This document shows positions 23,952 to 31,987 of a stretch of DNA of 64,000 bases, in pieces. Position numbers and translations under genes: made by a program. The DNA is from UBA1783 sp964449115 (lineage in GTDB: Bacteria; Bacillota_I; Bacilli_A; Erysipelotrichales; Erysipelotrichaceae). The stretch spans positions 1-64,000 of the forward strand of contig CAYUXW010000007.1 in assembly GCA_964449115.1 (NCBI GenBank). The letters are read 5' to 3'. How positions within the stretch are numbered: position 1 is the first letter of the stretch; each line of letters starts with the position of its first letter. The notes below the pieces were generated by a model. The model made no database searches. It was not told where the DNA came from and worked only from the letters and a program-made list of their open reading frames with translations.

Positions 23952-24341
23952 ATGTTTAAAGCGTTTAACAAACCAGCCTTAACAAGAAGGCAGAGATTTA
24001 CCAGAGCTATTCTTTTCGGTAGTCTTTTTACACTTTTAATTACTATAGTGAATATAATTCTGATTAAAGTATTCCATTTATATTTTGTGATTCTTTATTT
24101 ACCGATTGGACTGGCTATTGGAAATATTATTCAATATTTCGGCAAAGGTGTGCAGATACAGTTTTCAATTTTAGCTGCTGTACTGACAGCAGTCTGTATT
24201 TTAGTCTGTGATTTAGTTGCTTTTAATTTTGATATAGGATTTTATTTAAGTACATTTACCGGTGGCTATGACACACTTTTTGACATCGGTTATAGAGTAG
24301 CAGCAGTTTATTTTGCTTACAGCAGTGCCAGAGTAGTATAG
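23952..24341 (+). CDS. Small membrane protein of unknown function
   Basis: The 129-residue protein has three to four hydrophobic segments and a basic N-terminus (RRQRFTR), which suggests the N-terminus is inside. It has no motif that I recognise. A GAGGTG site precedes the ATG. It is followed after 12 nt by another small membrane protein and then the M16C protease with good spacing, so the three probably form one operon from the TATAAT at 23925. Confidence 0.6.
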   Translation: MFKAFNKPALTRRQRFTRAILFGSLFTLLITIVNIILIKVFHLYFVILYLPIGLAIGNIIQYFGKGVQIQFSILAAVLTAVCILVCDLVAFNFDIGFYLSTFTGGYDTLFDIGYRVAAVYFAYSSARVV

Positions 24342-24353
24342 GAAGGTGATTGT

Positions 24354-24683
24354 ATGAAAAGATATGGTATACCATTAATTGTAATATTGGCAGGTTCACT
24401 CTTGCTATCGCTGATACAGAGATATTTTCCAGTCAGTAGTACATTTATTTACTTTTTAAAAGCGCTGTTACTGTTTGTTTTTGGCGTGTATTTAAGCACA
24501 TACAGTAAGAAATCAAGTGGCTGGATTAAAAAGTTTGTAGTAGCTGGCTTATTTATATTGGTTTTATTATTTGATTTAGGTTTAATTAGAGTTGCAGTAT
24601 TTAGTAGAATTTTATCTTTTGTTGGTATAAATTCCATTATTTATGCAATGATATATATTTATTTCGGTTATATATTTTTTTAA
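24354..24683 (+). CDS. Small membrane protein of unknown function
   Basis: The 109-residue, almost wholly hydrophobic protein has three to four predicted helices and a basic loop SKKSSGWIKK in the middle. It resembles no family I can name. An AGGAAGGTG site precedes the ATG. It lies between another small membrane protein and the M16C protease, 14 nt ahead of the latter. Confidence 0.6.
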   Translation: MKRYGIPLIVILAGSLLLSLIQRYFPVSSTFIYFLKALLLFVFGVYLSTYSKKSSGWIKKFVVAGLFILVLLFDLGLIRVAVFSRILSFVGINSIIYAMIYIYFGYIFF

Positions 24684-24697
24684 CAGGAGGTTTTTAG

Positions 24698-27583
24698 ATG
24701 AAAATAAACGATATTATTAAAGGATTTAAAGTAGAGAAGGTTGTAGAAAGTGATGAGTTAAAGGCAACTGCCTATTATATGACTCATATAAACACTAAAG
24801 CACAACTTTTATATTTAGACAGAGATGAAGACAATAAAACATTTGCTATTGGTTTTAAAACAATCCCAACTGATCATACTGGTGTATTCCATATTTTGGA
24901 ACACTCAGTCTTGGGTGGTTCAGAAAGATTCCCATTAAAAGAACCATTTGTTGATTTATTAAAGAGTTCTTTGACGACTTTTTTAAATGCTATGACTTTT
25001 CCAGATAAAACAGTTTATCCAGTAAGTTCAAGAAATGATAAAGACTTCAGAAATTTAGTCAGAGTTTACCTGGATGCAGTATTCAATCCACTTTGTCTAA
25101 AAAATGAAAACATCTTTAGACAGGAAGGATGGCATTATGAAATAAATGATAAAGAAGAGCCTATTATCTATAAAGGCGTTGTCTATAATGAAATGAAGGG
25201 TGCCTACTCTACAGCAGAAAGCATGGCTACTGAATTTTTGCTGAATGAAATGTTCCCTGATAACTGTTATCAGTATTCTTCTGGTGGCAATCCTGATATG
25301 ATTCCAGAGTTGACCTATGAGAAGTTTAAGGCATCACACGCTAAATATTATCATCCGACAAACTCAATGATCTTCCTTGATGGCAAGATGAACCTGGAAG
25401 AAATATTAGGCATTATTGATGCTGAACATTTAGCTGGATATACAGAAAATGCCCAGGTAGATAAAATAAAGAAGCAAAAACCAATTGTCAAAGATGTTGT
25501 AATAAAAGAATATGCAGTACCAGCTCATACAGATACAACTAATAAGGCCATTGCTTCATTTGGCTTTGGCTTGGCAGATTTTGATGATTATGAAGTTAAT
25601 ACAGCTTTCCAGATTATTTCTAATATTTTAGCTGAGAACAATGAATCAGTTTTAGTAAAAGCCATCTTAGAAAAAGGCTTAGCTGAAAATGTTATGGTTG
25701 GTGTTGACACCTTCCTGTTACAGCCAAGTTTTTATATGCTGATTAATAATACTGAAAAAGAAAAATATGATGAAATTGTTTCAACAATTAAAGAAGTTTT
25801 AGAAAAACTTGTTAAAGAAGGCTTAAACAAAGATGAGCTGACAGCTAATCTGAATAAAATGGAGTTTTCTAACAAGGAAAGAGATTTTGGCTATGCCCCA
25901 AAGGGAATTATTTACACTATCCTGGCGATGGGTGGCTGGAACTATGGTGGAGATCCTTTAGATGGTTTATGTAACGCTGATGTTTATAAATCATTAAGAG
26001 AAAAGATTGAAACTGACTATTTTGAAAGATTAATTGAAAAATATTTATTAAATCCAGCTCATCACGCTGCCTTGCTGATGGTTCCTTCAACCACAATGGA
26101 GGCCGAAAAACAAGAAGCCTTGGAAAAAGAGTTGGCTGAATTTAAAGAATCATTATCAGAAAAAGAGATTGAAGAATTAATAGCTTTCAATAAACAGTTG
26201 TTAGAATGGCAATCAAAAGAAGAAACAGCTGAAATTAAGGCGACACTACCTACTTTAGAGTTAAGTGATATTGATGAAAAACCAGCACTTATTGAAAAGG
26301 AAATAACTGAGGTTGATGGAGTAACAGTAATCAGCTACAAACCAGAAGCTGAAGGAATTACTTATGGAGCTTTATATTTCAATGTTGAAGACCTTTCTCT
26401 TGAAGATTGTCAGGATTTAGCGATTGTTACTAAATTGATCGATGAACTGGCTTCTAAAAACCATTCGACCAGTGAACTGGCAAGAATTAGAAATACTTAT
26501 CTGGGTAGTTTCAAAGTTCAAAATACATTGATTCCACATGAAAATGATGATGGCTATAAACATCTGGTAGCTGTTATGTATTCTTGTCTGGATAAAAACA
26601 ACGAGATTGCTTTCGATATTGTTAAGGAGCATTTATATGATCTTCTGTTCAACGATGAAAAAGCTGTGTTAAATGTTTTAAGACAGGGTAAGGCAATGAT
26701 GGAAATGGAAATCTCCATGGCTGGACATAGCTATGCAGGTAATAGAGTTCTAGCTTCTACCTGTGAAGTTGGGACAGTTAAGGAAGTGATGGAAGGCTAC
26801 AGCTTCTACAACTATGTTAAGGAACTGATAGATAACTTTAACGAAGAAAAATTAGAAAAGCTTCAAGATATCTACAATTCCATCTTTACTAAGAATCGTT
26901 TGACCTTAAGTATTATGAGTGCTCAAAAAGAAGAAGGCATAAGAAATATACTGGCAGCAGTTAAGGAAGATGAAAGTTCAGTTGTTAAAGCAAAAAGAGA
27001 AACAATGCCTAAGGTAAATGAAGGTATCGTTATAGCATCAGGAGTTGGTTATGCAGCAATGGGTGCCAATGTCAGTGAAGCTATTAAAGATATCAAAGGT
27101 AATCTGGCAGTTGTAAATAAGGTTTTAGGATTTGACTACCTATGGAGTGAAATAAGAGCTAAAGGTGGAGCCTATGGTTGTGGAATTAGCAGTAAAGCAG
27201 GTAACATCATGTTCTTCTCATACCGTGACCCAAATCCAAGACATTCAATTGATGTTTATAAAGCTACCAATGATTTTTTAGATAATTTCTATAATCATGT
27301 AGACAGTTTGGACAATCTCATTATTGGTACTATTGGCGAAAGTGATCCACTTTTAACAGCTAAAACCAGAATCAGTACTGGTAACGAGGAATACTTTTCA
27401 AATATGACTTACCAGGATAAATGCGAATTAAGAGCTCAGATTCTGGCAACCACAAAAGAAGATTTCCTAAAAGTTAAAGAAGTGTTTGACAAGGTAAATG
27501 AAAATGCTGATATATGTATTGTTGCAGGAGCTCATTTACTGGAACAATGTGAAGACATTATCGATAAAACATTAGAGTTATAA
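24698..27583 (+). CDS. M16C metallopeptidase (presequence protease/Cym1-like)
   Basis: Large zinc peptidase of 961 residues, the usual size for the single-chain M16C clamshell in which two halves enclose short peptides. The inverted zinc motif HxxEH is at 65-69 (HILEH), with the downstream Glu ligand expected around EGWHYEIND to VVYNEMKGAY. The C-terminal half has the degenerate domain with IRAKGGAYGCG, and the family Arg/Tyr segment FFSYRDPNP is present. There is no signal peptide, so it probably clears peptides in the cytoplasm. An AGGAGG site precedes the ATG and a terminator follows. Confidence 0.92.
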   Translation: MKINDIIKGFKVEKVVESDELKATAYYMTHINTKAQLLYLDRDEDNKTFAIGFKTIPTDHTGVFHILEHSVLGGSERFPLKEPFVDLLKSSLTTFLNAMTFPDKTVYPVSSRNDKDFRNLVRVYLDAVFNPLCLKNENIFRQEGWHYEINDKEEPIIYKGVVYNEMKGAYSTAESMATEFLLNEMFPDNCYQYSSGGNPDMIPELTYEKFKASHAKYYHPTNSMIFLDGKMNLEEILGIIDAEHLAGYTENAQVDKIKKQKPIVKDVVIKEYAVPAHTDTTNKAIASFGFGLADFDDYEVNTAFQIISNILAENNESVLVKAILEKGLAENVMVGVDTFLLQPSFYMLINNTEKEKYDEIVSTIKEVLEKLVKEGLNKDELTANLNKMEFSNKERDFGYAPKGIIYTILAMGGWNYGGDPLDGLCNADVYKSLREKIETDYFERLIEKYLLNPAHHAALLMVPSTTMEAEKQEALEKELAEFKESLSEKEIEELIAFNKQLLEWQSKEETAEIKATLPTLELSDIDEKPALIEKEITEVDGVTVISYKPEAEGITYGALYFNVEDLSLEDCQDLAIVTKLIDELASKNHSTSELARIRNTYLGSFKVQNTLIPHENDDGYKHLVAVMYSCLDKNNEIAFDIVKEHLYDLLFNDEKAVLNVLRQGKAMMEMEISMAGHSYAGNRVLASTCEVGTVKEVMEGYSFYNYVKELIDNFNEEKLEKLQDIYNSIFTKNRLTLSIMSAQKEEGIRNILAAVKEDESSVVKAKRETMPKVNEGIVIASGVGYAAMGANVSEAIKDIKGNLAVVNKVLGFDYLWSEIRAKGGAYGCGISSKAGNIMFFSYRDPNPRHSIDVYKATNDFLDNFYNHVDSLDNLIIGTIGESDPLLTAKTRISTGNEEYFSNMTYQDKCELRAQILATTKEDFLKVKEVFDKVNENADICIVAGAHLLEQCEDIIDKTLEL

Positions 27584-27589
27584 AAAAAG

Positions 27590-27620
27590 TCCTACACCAA
27601 CAGTGGTGTAGGATTTTATA
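27590..27620 (+). terminator. Terminator of the M16C operon
   Basis: TCCTACACC (27590-27598) pairs perfectly with GGTGTAGGA (27605-27613), followed by TTTTAT. Confidence 0.8.
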
Positions 27621-27694
27621 TTAATGATGATAGTAAAAGACAAGAATCTACTTCTTATTTTCTTTGTTTTTTAGATTAAGTTTTTCTATATTGA

Positions 27695-27703
27695 TGCTAT
27701 AAT
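27695..27703 (+). promoter_or_regulatory. Extended -10 promoter, apparently leaderless
   Basis: TGCTATAAT (27695-27703) is a perfect TGnTATAAT. The next ATG is at 27710, about where transcription would begin, and no ribosome-binding site lies between. Confidence 0.5.
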
Positions 27704-27709
27704 TACATT

Positions 27710-28561
27710 ATGAAAAAAGAGAACAGACTATTTGCGGCTATTGTTATATTATTGGTTTTAATCCTAGGGATTTCCTACGCCTATGGCAAGTATTATTTTC
27801 CAAGTGCTAAATCATACTCTGCCTACTTGGAAATATTCCAAGAATTTGAGAGTAATGAAATCATTTCTATTTCAATAGATTCTATAAACCACAGTGTTGA
27901 GATCAAGCCAAGCAATAATGAGAAAATAAAAGTTTCATATTATCAAAAGGTTGATAACTCAAATATTTTTAAATTGGATCAGAAAGTTTTAACTATGGAG
28001 TTTATTGAAAAGGTTGAAAATTTTGACCCATTACTATTTAAGCCGGATAAAAATATAAATGTAATTACAATTTATCTGCCTCAGGATATAACAATTGATA
28101 TCAATGTTAAAACTATTATTGGCAGTTTTACGATAAATGATGTTTCTGCCAGAAATATAAACTTTAATAATATTACTGGCGATTTCATTATGAATAATGT
28201 AGGATGTAATAGTATTGTATTATCATGTAACACTGGTGATGTAAAAATTATGAGTACTGCCTTTAATCGCTTTAATGGTTTTATTGTTTCAGGTAACTTT
28301 GATTTCACTTTAGTTGATAGTTTTGACACCTATAAATTTGAAGTTTCTACTACCTATGGTCAGCTGAAATTGAATAATGATTATGTCTATGAAACAAATG
28401 TGGTCAATGAAATTGAAACAGTTGAAAAAAGTAACAGCTTGATTTCCAATAGCTCTAAAGAAGGAAAAACATTTATTTTAAGTACCTTAAGAGGAAATAT
28501 ATCCATTAATACGACAGAAGTAAAGGAAAATATAGAGGAAAACACAGAAGCTAACCAGTAG
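27710..28561 (+). CDS. Membrane-anchored DUF4097-like beta-helical protein
   Basis: The 283-residue protein has an N-terminal signal anchor (about 8-28) and an outside domain of short repeated beta-strands (ITGDFIMNNVG, NTGDVKIMS, ISINTTEV) like the adhesin/DUF4097 parallel beta-helix proteins. Related proteins accompany envelope-stress regulators in some Firmicutes, but no such partner is present here. The ATG has no ribosome-binding site and may be translated from a leaderless message. The stop codon is inside the terminator hairpin at 28546-28570. The precise role is unknown. Confidence 0.65.
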   Translation: MKKENRLFAAIVILLVLILGISYAYGKYYFPSAKSYSAYLEIFQEFESNEIISISIDSINHSVEIKPSNNEKIKVSYYQKVDNSNIFKLDQKVLTMEFIEKVENFDPLLFKPDKNINVITIYLPQDITIDINVKTIIGSFTINDVSARNINFNNITGDFIMNNVGCNSIVLSCNTGDVKIMSTAFNRFNGFIVSGNFDFTLVDSFDTYKFEVSTTYGQLKLNNDYVYETNVVNEIETVEKSNSLISNSSKEGKTFILSTLRGNISINTTEVKENIEENTEANQ

Positions 28562-28570
28562 CTTCTTTTG
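28546..28570 (+). terminator. Terminator overlapping the stop codon of the DUF4097-like gene
   Basis: AGAAGCTA (28546-28553) pairs with TAGCTTCT (28559-28566), followed by TTTG. The stop codon TAG is the first three bases of the 3' arm, so translation to the end would disturb folding. Confidence 0.55.
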
Positions 28571-28587
28571 TGTTCGTTGGAGGAATT

Positions 28588-29844
28588 ATGATTAATAAAA
28601 TGATTGATGTGATTGCTAAAGAAGATGAGCAGATTGCTTCGGCAATAAAAAGAGAACTTGAAAGGCAAAACCGTAATATTGAACTGATAGCTTCTGAAAA
28701 CATTGTTTCTGAAGCAATTTTAATGGCCACAGGCTCAGTATTGACTAACAAGTATGCTGAAGGCTATCCAAATAGAAGATATTATGGTGGCTGCTATGTG
28801 GTAGATGAGATTGAAAATCTGGCTATTGAAAGAGCTAAAGAACTTTTTGGCTGCAATTATGCCAATGTTCAGCCTCATTCAGGTTCACAGGCAAACTTTG
28901 CTGTATATCAGGCTTTATGCAATGTTGGTGATACGATTATGGGTATGTCTTTAGATAATGGAGGACATCTGACTCATGGTTCGCCATTTAACTTCTCAGG
29001 TAAAAATTATAATATCGTCCAATATGGAGTCGATAGAGAAACAAGCCAGATTGATTATCAAAGGGTTGAAGAAATAGCTAAAGAGTGTAAACCTAAAATG
29101 ATCATTGCTGGCGCCAGTGCCTATCCTAGAATTATTGATTTTAAAAAGATGGCTGAAATAGCTCATAGTGTTGGAGCTTATCTAATGGTAGATATGGCCC
29201 ATATTGCTGGATTGGTTGCTGCTAAACTGCATCCATCTCCAATTGGTTATGCTGATGTAGTTACCAGTACTACTCACAAGACTCTGAGAGGTCCTAGAGG
29301 AGGCTTGATTTTGTGCAATGATGAAGAAATTGCTAAAAAAATTAATTCAGCTGTTTTTCCAGGAACTCAGGGAGGACCACTTGAACATGTTATCGCTGCT
29401 AAAGCTATTTGTTTTAAACAGGCTTTAAGCGATGATTTTGTAAAATATCAAAAGCAGGTAATCAATAATGCTAAAGCAATGGCCAAAGCGATTGAAGATG
29501 GTGGCTTAGACTTAGTCAGTGGAGGCACTGACAATCATCTGATTCTGATTGATTTAAGAAAAGCTAATATTACTGGTAAAGAGATGGAAGAAAGATTGGA
29601 TGAAATTTATATTACCGCAAATAAAAATACAATTCCATTTGATGAAGAAAAGCCATCTGTAACTTCGGGAATCCGTATTGGCTCACCAACCGTAACAACC
29701 AGAGGTTTTGATGAAGAGGATTGTTATCTAGTTGGCAAATTAATTGTTGAAGCCAGCAGGGATGACTTTGAAGAAAGAAAAGAACAACTGATTAAACAGG
29801 TTATTGCCCTCACTGAAAAATATCCTATCTATGGTAAAAAATAA
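28588..29844 (+). CDS. glyA: Serine hydroxymethyltransferase
   Basis: PLP enzyme of 418 residues interconverting serine and glycine with transfer of the one-carbon unit to tetrahydrofolate. It shows the N-terminal ELIASENIVSEAI (about 32-44), the substrate/PLP region YPNRRYYGG, and the PLP lysine in TTTHKTLRGPRGG (Lys231). The ATG at 28588 is chosen because GGAGG lies at the right distance; an earlier in-frame GTG at 28570 overlaps the preceding terminator. It links with the glycine cleavage genes at the right end of the window through glycine and methylene-tetrahydrofolate. Confidence 0.96.
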   Translation: MINKMIDVIAKEDEQIASAIKRELERQNRNIELIASENIVSEAILMATGSVLTNKYAEGYPNRRYYGGCYVVDEIENLAIERAKELFGCNYANVQPHSGSQANFAVYQALCNVGDTIMGMSLDNGGHLTHGSPFNFSGKNYNIVQYGVDRETSQIDYQRVEEIAKECKPKMIIAGASAYPRIIDFKKMAEIAHSVGAYLMVDMAHIAGLVAAKLHPSPIGYADVVTSTTHKTLRGPRGGLILCNDEEIAKKINSAVFPGTQGGPLEHVIAAKAICFKQALSDDFVKYQKQVINNAKAMAKAIEDGGLDLVSGGTDNHLILIDLRKANITGKEMEERLDEIYITANKNTIPFDEEKPSVTSGIRIGSPTVTTRGFDEEDCYLVGKLIVEASRDDFEERKEQLIKQVIALTEKYPIYGKK

Positions 29845-29850
29845 TACATT

Positions 29851-29880
29851 AAAATAAGACAAAAAGTCTTATTTTATATT
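29851..29880 (+). terminator. Terminator of glyA
   Basis: A perfect 10-bp stem, AAAATAAGAC (29851-29860) with GTCTTATTTT (29866-29875), has a 5-nt A loop and a T-rich end. Confidence 0.75.
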
Positions 29881-29959
29881 GATAGATAAAGTTTTTAAAA
29901 GGGTTATCAAGAGTAGCTTGAAAACCCAGAATGTTTGTTATAAAATATAAAAACTTTAA

Positions 29960-29985
29960 AATATGTTAAAAATGTTTAACATATT
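29960..29985. promoter_or_regulatory. Perfect 11-bp-arm palindrome in the leader of the DUF2156-GNAT gene
   Basis: AATATGTTAAA (29960-29970) and TTTAACATATT (29975-29985) flank a 4-nt loop. It lies between an extended -10 (TGTTATAAA, 29936-29944) and the likely start at 29996. It may be a repressor operator or a hairpin controlling translation. Confidence 0.5.
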
Positions 29986-29995
29986 ATATGAAAGG

Positions 29996-31489
29996 ATGAA
30001 AAAATTATTTATGCATATTGGCAAAGAGAATACAATTGAAACTGATGAAAAATCCTGTGAAACTCCAGAATTTAACCATATATTAAGTTTTGAAGATGTT
30101 TCATGTAAAACAGTCGGTCGCTTAATTGAATTAGGCCAGAATTATCCGTATCTGCTTTCATGTTATTCACCAGGCTATCTTTTGATGTGGAAGGAGTATT
30201 TTAATGCTTCCTATACTACTGTAGCAGGTTGTGTTGTTATAAAGGTTTGTATTTCCAATAAAGAGAAATTCTTTTTTCCATATCTCTATGAAGATAGCGG
30301 AAATATCAATGATGCTCTTGAAGCGATTGAAAAATATTGTTCCAAAAAGTCTATTCCACTTTCTTTTTATGTTGTACCACGCGAAATGATGCCACTGGTA
30401 GCTCTTCGTTATAACAACTATAATGTAAGTTTTAATCATAATGAAAGTGAGTATATATATTTATCGGAAGATATGCGCCTATTTTCGGGGAAAAAATACG
30501 CCGGGCAGCGCAATCATGTCAATAAATTTATAAAATTATTTCCCAATGCTGTATTTATGCCCTTAAATGACACAGCTGAAGAAAAAGAAAAGCTTGAAAG
30601 ATTTTGGAGTCGTTTTGAGGATGATTTTAGAAAGAGCAACATTTTTTCAGCTCGCATGGAACTTAAAAGAGCACGTGAAATGCTTTTGCTTCCTTGTTTG
30701 AAATCTGATTTTGAAGCGGTTATTGAACTGGATGGCGAAATTATTTCTTTCTGTTTTGGTGAAATTATCGGTGATGTATTGATAATTCATATCGAAAAAT
30801 CACTGGATAACTATCCTGGTGTATATCAGTTTATGGTTAAAAGTTTTGCTGAAAAGTATGGACAGAATGTAACATATATTAATCGACAGGATGATGCCGG
30901 CAGTAAAGGACTTAGAATTTCAAAAACCCAATACCAGCCACTGAAAAGCGAAGAGCAGATAGCTGTTAAAGTGCGTACTGAACTTGTAAACCTGAAAAAG
31001 ATACCACAGGCCAAAAGTGAAAGATTAACCTACAGTCAGATAAGTGAACTCGACATTGTTGAGTATAATCGTCTATGCCTTGATGATGAACTTAATAAAT
31101 ACTGGGACTATGATTATCGCAACGATCTGCATGGAGAACTTACTGATGATTATTTTTATCAAATGGCAACATCAGACTTTAAAGACAAGGTGGGCTTAAG
31201 CATGGCTGTTCGTTTAGAAGACAAATTGATAGGTGAGGTAGTCATAAATGAATTTGATTTTCGTGGAAGTGCCAATATTGGTACAAGATTATTGCCAGAA
31301 TATCTAGGAAAGGGTTATGGCAGAGAAGCCTTTGAAGCTGCCTGCGATTATGCCTTGTATGAAATTGGCTTAAAGAGTGTAACTGCCTATTGCTATCGTG
31401 AAAATATTGCCTCATATAAGATGATCAGCTCAGTTATGAGTTTAACTGGTGAAGATGAAACATATTACTACTTTAAAAAGACAGTGTAA
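29996..31489 (+). CDS. Fusion of DUF2156 (LPG-synthase C-like) and GNAT acetyltransferase domains
   Basis: The protein has about 497 residues. The first 330 match the double-GNAT-fold DUF2156 family (phosphatidylglycerol lysyltransferase C-terminal type), with the hallmark GQRNHVNKFIK. The last 150 form a GNAT domain with the acetyl-CoA loop LPEYLGKGYGREAFE. There are no membrane helices, so it is not a full lysyl-PG synthase. The start is uncertain: 29963 falls inside a palindrome, 29996 has AAAGG immediately ahead, and 30011 is another choice. The substrate is unknown; aminoacyl or acetyl transfer is only a family-level expectation. Confidence 0.75.
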   Translation: MKKLFMHIGKENTIETDEKSCETPEFNHILSFEDVSCKTVGRLIELGQNYPYLLSCYSPGYLLMWKEYFNASYTTVAGCVVIKVCISNKEKFFFPYLYEDSGNINDALEAIEKYCSKKSIPLSFYVVPREMMPLVALRYNNYNVSFNHNESEYIYLSEDMRLFSGKKYAGQRNHVNKFIKLFPNAVFMPLNDTAEEKEKLERFWSRFEDDFRKSNIFSARMELKRAREMLLLPCLKSDFEAVIELDGEIISFCFGEIIGDVLIIHIEKSLDNYPGVYQFMVKSFAEKYGQNVTYINRQDDAGSKGLRISKTQYQPLKSEEQIAVKVRTELVNLKKIPQAKSERLTYSQISELDIVEYNRLCLDDELNKYWDYDYRNDLHGELTDDYFYQMATSDFKDKVGLSMAVRLEDKLIGEVVINEFDFRGSANIGTRLLPEYLGKGYGREAFEAACDYALYEIGLKSVTAYCYRENIASYKMISSVMSLTGEDETYYYFKKTV

Positions 31490-31536
31490 AGTATTTGACG
31501 GTGAAAGAAAATTTGTTGTTTTCAATTCATTAAAAA

Positions 31537-31568
31537 AAACGACAATTTTAGAAAGGATTGTCGTTTAT
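31537..31568 (+). terminator. First terminator after the DUF2156-GNAT gene
   Basis: AAACGACAAT (31537-31546) pairs perfectly with ATTGTCGTTT (31557-31566). The T-run is short, so it may work with the next hairpin. Confidence 0.55.
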
Positions 31569-31579
31569 CAGCAGTTTGA

Positions 31580-31607
31580 AATAAGACCTCAGGGTCTTAT
31601 TTTTTTA
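31580..31607. terminator. Bidirectional terminator between DUF2156-GNAT and HIT genes
   Basis: AATAAGACC (31580-31588) pairs with GGTCTTATT (31593-31601) around TCAG, then T7. The stop codon of the leftward HIT gene (31597-31599) lies in its arm. Confidence 0.75.
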
Positions 31608-31986
31608 TGGTATTTAATATTTCTTTTAAATCATAGTTGTGCACTTGACCACGAATATAGTAATCATCACCGATATATCTTGGAATAACGTGGAAATGAA
31701 TATGATATACAGCCTGACCAGCTGGTTCATTATTGTTAGAAACGATATTACAGCCATCAGCATTTAGTTTGTCTGTCAATAAGATAGCCATTTTTTGGCA
31801 AACTACAATCATCTGCTTTAAAGTTTCTTCATCGACATCATAGATATTGACAAAATGCTTTTTTGGAATGACCAGGGTATGACCCTTTGTCGCCTGGGAA
31901 ATATCCAAAATAGCCATTACCATATCATCTTCATAGACCAGATTGGTTGGAAGTTCTCCTTTTACGATTTTACAGAAAACACACAT
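31597..31986 (-). CDS. HIT family nucleotide hydrolase/transferase
   Basis: The 129-residue protein carries the histidine triad HIHFHV (His95, His97, His99), where the central His forms a nucleotidyl intermediate. It also has the N-terminal CVFCKIVKGE typical of Hit/PKCI-type members, which often bind zinc, and GHTLVIPKKH mid-protein. It is expected to hydrolyse adenosine phosphoramidate-type or dinucleoside polyphosphate substrates in the cytoplasm. It begins 1 nt after the rmuC stop, preceded by GGAGGT, so the two form an operon. Confidence 0.93.
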   Translation of the reverse strand: MCVFCKIVKGELPTNLVYEDDMVMAILDISQATKGHTLVIPKKHFVNIYDVDEETLKQMIVVCQKMAILLTDKLNADGCNIVSNNNEPAGQAVYHIHFHVIPRYIGDDYYIRGQVHNYDLKEILNTIKK

Positions 31987-31987
31987 A

